From Rachycentron canadum (taxonomy: Eukaryota > Chordata > Actinopteri > Carangiformes > Rachycentridae), in NCBI GenBank assembly GCA_038496675.1, contig CM076660.1, forward strand, positions 9,113,117 to 9,177,116: a stretch of DNA of 64,000 bases, written 5' to 3'. The translations under genes were made by a program, and so were the position numbers. The number at the start of each line of letters is the position of its first letter. Position 1 is the first letter of the stretch. Shown here piece after piece: positions 1 through 23,640 of this stretch. The notes beneath the pieces were generated by a model. That model searched no databases. It saw only the letters and a list, made by a program, of their open reading frames with translations, and had not been told where the DNA came from.

Positions 1-926
1 TGACTTCCAGTTCACCCAGACCCAGGCACAGCAGTCCTCTTAGTTATATATACAGCACACAGCACCTCAGGAGCCAATCAGAGTGTGGACTGGTACATTG
101 GTTCCTTTAGTTAAGTTTGCTGGTTCACTCCAGAGAGTTCACGGGATCTGTTTAGGATAATTATCTTTCTGTCTGTATAGGTTATGTTTTATGTCCCTAA
201 ATATGTAAGTATGTCTTGTAGATGTGGGATCAATGATTGTTCAGTGTCTAATGTATAAAACATGAAACATATTAGTTCTCACTGTAACTGTACTTTATTC
301 TCTTTTGAGATTAATCAAAGTTTTATCAGACTTTAAGTGAAATTAACTGAATTTATATTGTTATGTTGTTACAAATATATAAGAAACTTGTCTATCCACA
401 TGCCTGTTCCCTTACAATATAATAACAATCATTTGACATGACAGGACAATGATTCTCAAGGCGTCCATGAAGTGAACGTGGGCCAGTAAAAACATAACAG
501 CCTCCACATCCAGGCCGAGCTTATCCATCCAACTCAACACCAGCGCTCTTGCACCGCATTCCAAAAAAAACATGGCTGACAACAGACCACACATCCATGA
601 CAGTAGTGGGATCTGGGAACTTCACAATTGCCATCCCAGCCCCCCCAGGCCATATCCCATCAGGCACCACATCAAAATCCACTGACCTTTTTCGCTTTGT
701 CAGTCTAGTCTCGTCCTGTTTTTATGGTTGAGTGAGGTGGTCAAAACGGTGATGTTTAAAGGGTCAGTGAAGTTCCTCAGTGCTGGTCAGGTGCTGCTGG
801 TGCTGCTCTCCTGTGTTTGTGAGAGCAGGTGTCTTTAGGGGCATAGTAACAGTCCAGCCAGTCAGTCAGTGTGTATGGAGAAAGACAGGCAGGGGCTGGG
901 GTGGGGTGGGGTGGGGTGGGCTGGGG
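1..926. other. Non-coding or unassigned left flank
   Basis: I recognise no gene here. The longest suggestive item is a minus-strand stretch open from stop to stop at 524-721 (about 66 residues, with no start at its upstream end and no obvious splice sites that join it to anything). I cannot assign it to a family; it may be a fragment of a dispersed repeat or an untranslated region of a gene beyond the left edge. The sequence becomes strongly G-rich from about 882 up to the assembly gap. Confidence 0.35.
882..926. repeat. G-rich tandem repeat (GGGGT-type) at gap edge
   Basis: Repeated TGGGG pentamers, with some C variation, run straight into the run of N. The far side of the gap also resumes in a G run (1284 onward). 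The gap is therefore probably an unresolved G-rich minisatellite. The G runs fit a G-quadruplex pattern, which would explain poor sequencing. Confidence 0.7.
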
Positions 927-1283
927 NNNNNNNNNNNNNNNNNNNNNNNNNNNNNNNNNNNNNNNNNNNNNNNNNNNNNNNNNNNNNNNNNNNNNNNNNN
1001 NNNNNNNNNNNNNNNNNNNNNNNNNNNNNNNNNNNNNNNNNNNNNNNNNNNNNNNNNNNNNNNNNNNNNNNNNNNNNNNNNNNNNNNNNNNNNNNNNNNN
1101 NNNNNNNNNNNNNNNNNNNNNNNNNNNNNNNNNNNNNNNNNNNNNNNNNNNNNNNNNNNNNNNNNNNNNNNNNNNNNNNNNNNNNNNNNNNNNNNNNNNN
1201 NNNNNNNNNNNNNNNNNNNNNNNNNNNNNNNNNNNNNNNNNNNNNNNNNNNNNNNNNNNNNNNNNNNNNNNNNNNNNNNNNNN
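927..1283. other. Assembly gap (357 N)
   Basis: An uninterrupted run of N. Reading frames that cross it are artefacts. Its true length is unknown. Confidence 0.98.
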
Positions 1284-2452
1284 GGGGGGGTAGGGGCAGA
1301 GAGCACGAGGCGGGGGATGGGACAGGATAGGAGAGAGGGGCCATTTTAAAGGGTTATCCCCTGTCAGCAACTCTAGCCAAAGGGATTACAACATGTTGTC
1401 GTCTCTTTTCAATCTCAGGCTACAACGTGGGCTCTTTGTTTCTTTAGTATTCCATTGTTTCTGCCTCTGTCACAGCATAACCTCTGGATTACAGGGTAAA
1501 TATGGGTCATGTTTCAGGTAACAAGATGTTGTAAAGGAGAGTATACCTCTAGAACTTTAGAGAGCATGTATTTTCTTTGTTTTTTTAAATTGAGTAGAGC
1601 ATAATCACATCTAATTTGGCCATGTACCTTGAATTCATTTAAATTATTTTAAATTAAACCCTATAAAAAGGTATCAACGTAGCTCCACTAAACCAAATTT
1701 AAGATCGGCCTTGCATCAGGTTTGACACATCTTCATTCATTTTAAAACTTAAAATTAATCATGAAATGTTTTCATGAAAAAGACAGTTTTGTATATTCAT
1801 AGATTTTTCAGTTGTTTCGATTAAACTTTTTGCACTATATGTCATCTTTACGCAACCATATGAGTGGGAAATGAAAGTCCTCGTCTTCTACTTTCTTTAT
1901 GTAAATTGTTTTGTTACTCATGAGAATAAACACGTATGTCTCACAATTTATTAACAACTTTGCTGCCATTTTGTCAGATCAGCACAGCACTGTCAGGCAT
2001 CTTTCATCTACTCCTCAAATGCCCTTGATGAAGCACTATCTCTTATTCATAGCTGTTTGATTTTTGATTTGTGAGTTAAAATTTAAATATTGAAATCTTT
2101 TGACTTTTTTTTAACTACATGTACATTTCCTATATTATTTACTCTGTTGTACTTTCTATGACAACAAAGTGTTGATGTTTCACGACTGCCAATTTGTATC
2201 CTCTTGGACTTCATACTTTTATGCATCCAGTTTCCATGTTTGCATCTTTTGTTGAACTCTGCTTTATGAATTTATTGTACAATATTGTTTTAACCATTTC
2301 ACGAACGCTTCCAGTAAAAACCTCAACATTTGAAGTGTGGTCAGCTCACTAAAGCGTGTAGTTGTGCATCTATGTGGGAACTATGTTGGCATTTTTTTTT
2401 TTTTTTGTTTCAGATTCACTGAACAACATCGACAAAATGTTAAATGGTAACA
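1284..2452. other. Intergenic, AT-rich, no gene seen
   Basis: No coding exon with consistent splice sites was found on either strand. A plus-strand AATAAA near 1926 could end a transcript entering from the left, which would make that gene convergent with RNF14, but no reading frame supports it. The rest looks like ordinary AT-rich spacer with poly-T near 2390-2406. Confidence 0.4.
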
Positions 2453-2458
2453 TTTATT
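2453..2458 (-). terminator. RNF14: Candidate RNF14 polyadenylation signal
   Basis: TTTATT on the plus strand reads AATAAA on the RNF14 strand, about 1.23 kb past the stop codon. It is followed within 20-30 nt on that strand by a GT-rich stretch (plus 2420-2440), the usual downstream element. Other AATAAA-like sites may also be used. Confidence 0.4.
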
Positions 2459-3689
2459 TTGAGGAGCAGTACGTTGACTGTATTTTAACAGGGTTCTGAA
2501 AGTCATGTATTCAAACATTTCTTAAGAGACATGAAGTGACAATGTGTCTCCATTCATGGGAAAGTGAATCCATGTGCAGTTCAAGACCAATCAAAAGTCT
2601 TTTTATCAGTCACATTTGAATAAAATAAATTACCATTATATAAAATAATGTTTGTATTTAGACATTATTATTCTATGGCCTCTCTTTGACACTAATTTTT
2701 GGCAACAGTAGTACAAAGTAATCAGTTGTACAAAGGAAGGTGTGAATGAGTCTGGTCAAAATCATCCAAAGTGAGGATTTCTTTTCTAACTCACCATAAA
2801 CACAATACAATTAACTCAATCAGAGGATCTACTGTCATGACATTGTCCATTATTACATTCCCCACAACAATCTATCTATATCAAGCTCTCTTTCCAACCT
2901 GCTTGACGTTTACCAAACTATGTGCAAAAACACACTTCTGTAAATGTCAAGAAAATCCAATTCTAAAGATAACTTTCAAATAAGAAAAAAAAAAAAAAAA
3001 AAGAAATACATCCCAGGAAAAAAAAAAAATGACACCAGCCTGAAAATGTAACCTACAGATCACACTCTGTACATAGCACATTGTGTATGTCTAAGGGGTT
3101 TCCTTTCCAGTAATAACCAAAACAGCGTGAAAAGAATCATCCTATATCATTGTTGAGTGTCAGTTAGGTAAATTCTCTCGAAGTTTGTCTAAAGAAAAGT
3201 TAGCTGTGTCATACTTGCTGGACAGAGGGCTGATACTTATAATAATATAATTAACAGCAGGGTAGTTCATATGAGGGCAAAATGTCCGTCTTTTCCCTCT
3301 TACATTCAGATAGTTCAGAAAAAATCTAATTGACCAAACTGAGCTTAGTCAAGGGCTCTAGGGTTGTAAGCCTGTGAGATGTTAAACCTCATTATGAAAT
3401 ATATGTCAATTAGAGTTTTGGATTGAAAGCTCAGTTCTATGACATATTGTCATATTTGACTGTATAGCCACTAACCACATATTAAATATGAATGATTTGC
3501 ATCCAGGCTGTGAATGTTTTATACCCAAGATGCCTTAAGATGTCAAAACATAAACAATAGTATCATGGTACATGGTCGTATGGGCACTGATGTGCTACTT
3601 CAGGTGTAGTATGTCACAGGTGAAGTGATAGTTATGTGAGTTAAAGTGCATTCAAATGGAGCATACAGTGGTGAGGCACTGCACAGGTG
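2459..3689 (-). other. RNF14: Probable RNF14 3' untranslated region
   Basis: This stretch lies between the RNF14 stop codon and the best downstream polyadenylation signal on the same strand. It has no coding exon and is AT-rich, with A runs at 2984-3001 and 3019-3028. The extent is inferred from the signal only; no transcript evidence is available. Confidence 0.4.
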
Positions 3690-6600
3690 TCAGTCCTCTT
3701 CATCACTCCAGAAGGCATCTTCTTCATCAAGATCCACACCATGGAAGAGTCTGTAAGAGGCAAGAAAAGACACATTCAACCTTTGTCTTTACAGATGGAT
3801 GGAAGTGTGGGTGAATGGTGAACAGAAAAAAAAAATCACTCACTGGTTGTAACAGGGTGAATGAGGGTTGTTAAAGTGACTGTATGGGTTGACTCTACTG
3901 AGGAGGCCCAGGCACAGCCAACAGAAATATTGTCTACACGAGGTACAGGTCATCTTGTTACAGCCATCCACTTTCTAGAGAGACATGGATTGGGCATTAG
4001 CAGAAGAAGGCTTCAGAAACATCAGTTAATATCAGAATTAATGGACATTTCCTGGACATAAGCTACAGTTGAGAACAGATAATAACATTTCAGAGAAATT
4101 TGCTGTAGTTTAACAGAAGCACTAAACATTTTCAAATACAATCAGAGTGGCTGTTGGGACAGCCGAGAGCCAGTTTGAACAGAACCGGTTACAGGTGCAT
4201 TTGTGTATACCTGTCGATTTCTTTTCATTTAAAACTGCCAGCAGGGGGAGCCCTACCTGTATATTGGTTCCACAGCGTGGGCAGCCTTTGCAGTTCTCAT
4301 TGAGCCAGTCTCTGCTAAAGGACTCTTCCACTGCTTTCTGGATCACCCTCTTCCCAAAGCGTTGCTCCATGAACCTTTTCCCCTCAGAAGTGGCTGACAG
4401 GTACTCATCTCTGAGGTTACGTAATTCATCTGTGACACAAGACAGAAAACAGGTTTTAACCCGATGAGTCAGGGTTGTGATCGATAAAATGATTTCTCAA
4501 AAATTCCTTTATTTGTGTCTTTTTTGTAATATTTGACCATTGCAACACCTGGAAATTAGTATTATTCACAATGTTTCAACTTGGGCGGCTTAGGGGTTCA
4601 GTAGTTAGCACAGTCCCCTCAATCAGAACCTCCTGGTTTCGATATCCAGGCCTGGGGCATTTCTGCTGAAGGACTCTCCCACTGCTTTCTGGGTACTCCG
4701 GCTTCCTCCCACATTCAGTCTCTCTAAATTGCCCGTAGGCATGAGTGAGTGTGAATGGTTGTTTGTCTATTTATGTTGGCCCTGTAATAGACTGACGACC
4801 TGTCCAGGGTGTACCCCGCCCTTGCCCAATATCAGCTAGGACTGGCTCCTGCCCCCATATGACCCTGCATGGATATATGGTATAGATGATGGATGGATGC
4901 ATAATGTCTCATCTGGGCAAAATTCATAGGTAATTAACTACTTTTCCTTTAAAGAGTTAATCTCAAAAATGCCATTTTAGAGTAACTGCAGAGTCTTTGG
5001 ATAGCTGGTGAAAGGGATTCATCCAAACAGCATGTCAAGTGTTAAAATGAAATACAGCAGAACAAGACAGCAGGATGAACGGTGTAATACTGTAGCTGGA
5101 ACGTTGTATTTTCATTTTTCTTCATTGAAATAAAAACACAAGGGGAAAATGAAGGCTCTAGAAGTTAAGTTTGGTAAGCATGAACCCTACATGTTCCAGG
5201 TGAAGGGTAAGCTAACCTGTTGCTAACCATCTTAAATCATTTGTTAAAGCTGGCTAAATAAATACAAGGCAGCCATTTGTCAGCAGCATTACACTACACC
5301 ACTGTAAAACACAAAGCTTTTCTTTACTGGTTACAATGTTTCCAGTAACAGTACCTGCTGGGATTTTACAGTTGGACAGGCCGTGATAGCCCAGCTTGCA
5401 CAGTGTGCAAAAAGCATACTGGCAGGCCGAGCAAATGCCCATGGTTGTGTCGGGCTCCACCATAACAGCAGTGCCGCAGGACTGGCGGGGGCAGTAGACC
5501 ACATCAGCCATGAGGTCCAGACTGGACTGGAGCAGCAACCGGTCATAACGGGCAAATAGCTCCTCATCTACCAGCTGCTTCACCTGAAAGAGAAAAGTCA
5601 GAGGGAAGAGGCAGAGAAGCAATTGGTTCATTAGAAACATCAGGGTTGGGAAACTTAAAGTAAATTACAAGTTAGGTGAAAAAAAATTACTTGAACCCCC
5701 TTACTGAATGTCAAGTGACTTATGAACATGAAACTAACACACATACTATATCTACTGTACAGATCTCTTACCTGCAATGGTGTAGCTAAGGAGGTACATT
5801 TGGGCTCAGGGCAATTAAGGCACTGAACGTTGCCGTCCCGTATTTGGATCTGGAAGTATTCCGTCATGCAGGCCTTGCAGTACACATGCTGGCACTCCTT
5901 GAAGCAGAGGCAGCTGGAGCCCAGCTTCTCGACAAAGCAGATTCCACAGCAAAACACCTTGCTGTCAAACACCTTCTGGCGCTGCGCCTCGTCAAAGTCC
6001 AGGAGCTGAGGTAGGAGGTCAACACGCGGGTCCATCAACAGGACAGCTCGCGGGTCCATTTGAGAAGGTTCCGATTTTTCCTTCTTCCCTTTTTCACTCT
6101 TCTTCTCCTCAGCATTTTCAGAATGACTCCCACACTGCGTCAAAGCTAAACAGGATTGTTTGACATATCAAATACTCTTAAAATAACTTTTAAATAACTT
6201 AACATTTTTGCAAATCTAAGTTGACTCTGTACTATCACAGATAATGCAACTCAAAATTATGGATATTTTGCATATTGGAAGGCAAAATGGTTTGTGTTTG
6301 GTGATTTTAGTTGAGCTTTAATTTGACTCCAGACTCACATGATGTTTGCATTGATCAAATAAAGCCATTTTCTTTTGTTTTACACCAGCAGTTGTTTTTG
6401 TAATAAATGAGGCAGAGTAAATAAATGTTATACTGTACCTGTGGCTGCAGGGTCAGTTTTTCTGCGCTCACCACCTGCTTTACTTCCTCCTCTGATGATT
6501 TCAAGAGGAGACTGAATGCTCAGAAAGTCCAGAGCCTCCTCTTTGAGGAACTGAATCCATGTGAAAAGAATCACACAGCCTTGGTTTTCCTCCCATAGCT

Positions 6601-7775
6601 CATCAAGGCGTCTACACAGAGAGCTCATCTGAGGAGGTCAAATGGAGGAGGAGCATGTATAAAGAGCAGTTATTGAGAGTGTCTGTGTTTTGAGTGATAG
6701 CATTAGAACAGTATCTCTTCCCTAGAGTGAAGCCACTTTTGTGAAGTAATTAGATGAAGAATTGCAATATTGGCTTGAATGCAAGATTTTTTTATTTTTT
6801 TATTTTTTTCAGAGAAATCAGGGTTTGAAAAAGTGGGGGTCATATATTCAAGGTCTAGTCAATTGCCTGTTTACAACATGAGATATTCTTTTTGAGTGGT
6901 GAGAATGCAGGTATAATACAATCTTCTATGAACAATCGTGCATTGTGTACTGTCTGTATCCTTAATGTTACTTGGCTAGCAACCAACCAATGCAAAGTTT
7001 TTGCATAGCTGGAGTCTTTCAGAGTCAGTCAGCCATTATGGTATTTGGTCAGGCTGGACTAGCAGTCACTTTTACGAAAGAAAAGACTTCAGCTATGATC
7101 ATTCTCATCTTCTCCCCCAAAGAAATCTTTCCAAAACTGTTCCCTATCCTCAAAAACAGACAGACATAAGGGAGGACGGATTGTCTCCAAGTAATTTTAT
7201 ATTTGGGATAATTCTCACCTGTGCTCTGGTCATCCATTTAGAGCTTAGAGTAAAGATTGGTGAGGATGTGGATGGATAATCTGCAGGAAGCTCAAAGTTG
7301 AGCACCAGAGGAGGTAAGAAGCAGACATTATATGCAGTTTGCTTCTCTCCTGCAACAGACAGAGATGTTATTACATTCCTTACAAAAGTCAATCACTAAT
7401 ATACACTATATACAAATATGTGACTTTATGAAAATCATCTACAATACTGTGTAAAGATTTTTAGCATTAAAAGTAATGCTTATTATTGTATGACAGATAA
7501 GAAACTACATATCTAAAGTGCCCAAACTTTTTTGCCATACATTGTAAACTTAAAGCATTATTCCAAACAAGCTTGGAGTGTACACCTTGCTTATGGCTTT
7601 ACATAACTTCACTGGTATTTGTACCTTTGACAACAACTCTGAAATCAGGAGGAAGCTCCAGACAAAGTTGGATCTCTCCCCCCTGTGCTGACTCTGCTTG
7701 GCGGAACTCCTCTTCATCGTAGATACTTGCTAAAGCAAGCAGCTCATCCTCCTGGGCTTCCTTGTCCTCAGACAT
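3690..7775 (-). CDS. RNF14: RNF14 (ARA54), RBR-type E3 ubiquitin ligase
   Basis: Eight coding exons in transcript order: 7625-7775, 7219-7349, 6439-6628, 5772-6145, 5355-5583, 4257-4429, 3844-3974, 3690-3750. They total 1440 nt and 479 residues; all junctions are GT-AG and phases agree. The protein starts MSEDKEAQEDELLALASIYD, an RWD domain over roughly residues 10-140. A lysine-rich linker follows, then RING1 (first CxxC at 224/227, ending near 274), IBR (about 313-354) and RING2 (CPRCG at 408-412). RING2 keeps DGCNKMTC, in which Cys421 matches the catalytic cysteine that accepts ubiquitin as a thioester in RBR ligases. The acidic tail ends WSDEED. In mammals RNF14 co-activates the androgen receptor and ubiquitinates proteins stuck on stalled ribosomes (family knowledge). 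The start is the first ATG of the RWD exon, eight bases inside that exon. Nothing is truncated. Confidence 0.96.
4584..4905 (+). repeat. Degenerate tRNA-derived SINE-like dispersed repeat
   Basis: This lies in the RNF14 intron between exons 5355-5583 and 4257-4429, antisense to the gene. It resembles, from memory, a very common teleost repeat. A tRNA-like head has an A-box-like part (near 4592-4610) and a decayed B box (near 4634-4645). It is followed by the phrases CTCCGGCTTCCTCCCAC, TCTAAATTGCCCGTAGG and GACCTGTCCAGGGTGTACCC, and ends in a GATGGATGG tail. The segment at 4662-4694 does not fit the family as I remember it and instead matches a nearby RNF14 exon. Confidence 0.75.
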
Positions 7776-7783
7776 TTACATTC

Positions 7784-8700
7784 CTGCGGGAACAATAACA
7801 TTAAACCATCATTATGTAAGCATAGCAAGGGCAACACACAGGTATTGCAAAACCAAAGACAAGCAGACATAACAGCTTCAGAGCTGTAGTTTAACATGTC
7901 AATGCAAAAACAAGCAGCATTGGACATTTGTACTTGCACCACTCTCACATGCCCTTTTGTGTATTGATTCTTCTTTGATCAAATTCTTATCTTGGACTAA
8001 CTCTTAAAAGTAAACTTTCATCAATGATGAGCAATGTGCAATGTGGTTTTGCAGTCGATTAGGTATACTTATCTGAAACTAATGCAATCTAATCCAACAG
8101 TTATGCAATGAAACCTATTGACATTTGGAGCCTGACATTGGTGCTGCTGTTGAGTGTGTTTAGATCCTTGTCTACTACTGCATCCTCAGATAATGAACAA
8201 ATTAATAGAGACACTTCAACACACCTCAACACATAGTGAACATAATAATCTCCACGGGGAGCGGTTTTATTTCAGGGCTGCATTGCTTCCAGATGGGTGT
8301 ACCTAACAAAGTGACAACTTAGTGTATCTGCTGTTGCTGTCGTTAGGCTACACGGTAAGGCTAGCATGCTAGCTAGAATAAGCTGCCTTTGCCCATAGAA
8401 ACGTGGTCGTCGTTTAATTACAATTTACAGTCACGAACTACAGTGGCTTTTATTGCAGCCACCTATTGGGCGAGCTGGCACACTTTAGGCCAGGGTATAA
8501 GATAGCAAAGCAGGTAGGGGGAAAACGCTCAAGCTAGTTAGCATTGTTTGCTAACGTAAACAGCCGCCATAGTTACAGTCGGAGCTCGGCCCTGCTCTAA
8601 CTTTTCCTCTCGGCAGCACCAAACACTCACTAGTCTCTTGAACTAACTACTTAAAGTGCCGTAATAAAGTGTAATAACGTGAAAACAATCCTCTTCTTAC
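7784..8700 (-). other. RNF14: RNF14 intron 1, with TAGC-rich clusters
   Basis: This joins the proposed non-coding exon 1 (donor GTAAGA at 8700-8695 on the minus strand) to the ATG-bearing exon, whose acceptor CCGCAG lies just above 7783. It carries dense GCTAGC/TTAGC words at 8359-8376 and 8532-8555. No other gene was seen. Confidence 0.55.
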
Positions 8701-8830
8701 CTTCGTACCGACCCACGTACAACTGACTCCTGCCCTCTCACCGGGTCATGACTGTTGAGGCAATGTTGCCAGGCCTGATTGACAAAAATCCGCCCAATCA
8801 GAACCTGGACCTTGTCGTCGCAAAGGCAGC
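8701..8830 (-). promoter_or_regulatory. RNF14: RNF14 non-coding exon 1 and proximal promoter
   Basis: A strong minus-strand donor follows 8701 (sense ACGAAG|GTAAGAAG), so the 5' UTR probably ends there. Exon 1 likely covers about 8701-8755. Just upstream on the sense strand lies an inverted pair of CAAT-type words (CTGATTG near 8775-8785 and CCAATCAG near 8783-8792), consistent with NF-Y binding. There is no TATA box. The exact start site cannot be read from sequence alone. Confidence 0.5.
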
Positions 8831-10203
8831 GTTTAAAATGTTGAGTTCACTGTCGTAGAAAAATTAGGGAACTAGCAAATATTCACACTTAAAAGGCTGG
8901 AACATGAGTTTTGTGCATTTTTACTTAAAATGGCTCTATTGATGAATTGTTTATCAAAATTGTTTTCAAACAATTTTATTGCAATCAGCTAAACCAACTT
9001 GTATTTTCAGCTGTAGAGTAATGGTCAGTCACCCTTTTTACTGTTTAAACCTCTCAAAGCCACAACTGTACAAATTACAGCTGTCCACTGTAAGTTTTTG
9101 CTCCACTATATATTTCAACACTACTAATGTACTCCACTTAAAAAATAAATGATGCCTTTATATTTATATTGCCTTTACTTTTCATACTTTAAGTGTATTT
9201 TGCCTCTAAAACCCAGAAATTTGAGTACAGGACTTTTTTGCCCTTGAATATTGGGAATGCACAGCCTGCAAAGATTTATTTTGTGTAAAACACACAAGCG
9301 AATGGAGTATGACAGCAACTATTAGATAATGATTAAACATTTTAAATTTTATTCAGTTTAGTCATTTAATCTTGATTAACAATCTGTAAGTAATGCATAT
9401 CTCATGATCCCACAGCTGAGGTAAACATAGTTAAACTGTTTAGTCTGAAATATAAGTACAATAAGGGACACCAAGTAGTCACATTTGAGAAATTGAAACA
9501 GGAACATTTTGACTTTTTAAATATATCTTAACTTTACCAAGTATTGTAGATCAAGGTCTCCACAGTCATTCTTTTACAGCTATGCTGTCAACAGGTGTCC
9601 TATCGTAACATCGCATAAAAGGCACAATCTCAAAAGCAAATGTCCAGAGGTACCAGAGGTGCATGGTGTTGTTGTATATCCACAGTAAACTGCAACCTCC
9701 ATTCATCTGCTCAGCAAACTAAAGACAGGTAATAACCACTGTACTCACTAACAATAATAAATGAGTATTCCTCATCAATAAGCCATTCTCACATTATATG
9801 CTTTTTTTGGACAAGATTTATTTTTGCTTTTTTTGTGACGTGGCAACAACAGCAGCACCTAGAGGGTGATTTGTTAGACCACCATTCACACTGTTAAGTA
9901 GAAAAAAACAATACAAGGCTACCAGAGAACAACCAACAGACCATTGCTTTTGAATGAGAAAAGCCAAACAATGAAATACTGCATGACAGTAACTTGTATC
10001 TAGTTTCAACATACAGTACAATTAAACGCAAAAACTCTGCCCATCCTTTTAAACTAAATACATAATAATCCAGCAGTTTACAATTATTTGTTGTGAAAAA
10101 AAATGCACTATTTGTCATGTACAATTTGGAACAATCCATGTGCCACTATATCTATACCTTATTTAGACATACTGCAATATTTTACATTGTCATGAATCCT
10201 GTG
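8831..10203. other. RNF14-HSPA4 intergenic region / distal HSPA4 3' UTR
   Basis: No coding exon was found. The region contains AATAAA on the minus strand at plus 9275-9280 and 9817-9822, so HSPA4 transcripts could extend into it. The mammalian HSPA4 3' UTR is long (established knowledge), which makes this plausible. The part nearer 8.8 kb is AT-rich spacer. Confidence 0.4.
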
Positions 10204-10610
10204 TTTATTACTAGTTTTCCTCTACAGAACCACTTTGCTTACAATTCTCGAAATTCTGACATTCTTGGCTGAAATATGCTCAGGAGCTGCTGAATAAAAA
10301 CAATCTTTAACATTATGGCCATCAAAGAAACACAGAGAAATCAGCTTCCATCCCACACTCACAACTTTTAGGTCATAAAGTAGTCCATTCAATATTATTA
10401 TTATGCAATATTTTTGTATTCGTCAAAGAAAAGGAGAAATGACATGCCGAGGAGACCGACTGCTGAACGGTACTGATAAGGGATGCTGCTGTTTGTGTCT
10501 TCAAGAGAGAGACGCTACTGTGTCATCAATAACAATCTCAGAACAACAACAGAATCGGGGCGAGTAGCAGGACAGACGGAGGTAAAGCTCAGGGGCAGCA
10601 GCTGCAACAG
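10204..10610 (-). other. HSPA4: HSPA4 proximal 3' UTR with candidate polyA signal
   Basis: This starts directly after the HSPA4 stop. The nearest AATAAA on the gene strand is at plus 10204-10209. Later signals at 9817-9822 and 9275-9280 allow longer forms. No coding potential was seen on either strand. Confidence 0.45.
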
Positions 10611-23331
<12,721 letters not shown>

Positions 23332-23640
23332 CTTCAGCGATACGTCTGTCTCCTAGCGTTAACAGTGTCTACAGAACGACTTAGAAAAATAAAACAAATG
23401 TACAGCTACGGCTTTAAAATGGTGTCAGAATGAGGTGGAGTAGTCAGTTCTTTTGCGCTGCGTTAAGTAGGGCTAGTTCAAGTCTTAATCCACGCCGCTA
23501 ACTATTACCGGTGTCTCTGATCTGTGCTGGCAGGCTGGAGCACCAAGGTGGTCTCACTGACTTCTCGTCGGGAGTCATCGCGAGATTTAGAGTTCTAGAT
23601 ATATCTGGACCTTTCTATAACCATGTGAGGGATTGTTCCC
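23332..23640 (-). promoter_or_regulatory. HSPA4: HSPA4 5' UTR and promoter with heat-shock-element-like array
   Basis: Directly upstream of the HSPA4 start codon. Five contiguous 5-bp units at 23592-23616 alternate in the pattern nTTCn / nGAAn: the two outer units carry perfect TTC, the three inner ones match two of three core bases (GAT, ATC, GAC). That is the layout of a heat shock factor site. There is no clear TATA box. The transcription start is probably between about 23400 and 23570, which is inferred from position only. Confidence 0.5.

Noticed and set aside
777..1370. Several long open frames across the N run on both strands
   Set aside because: They consist mostly of unknown residues from the assembly gap and G-rich repeat.
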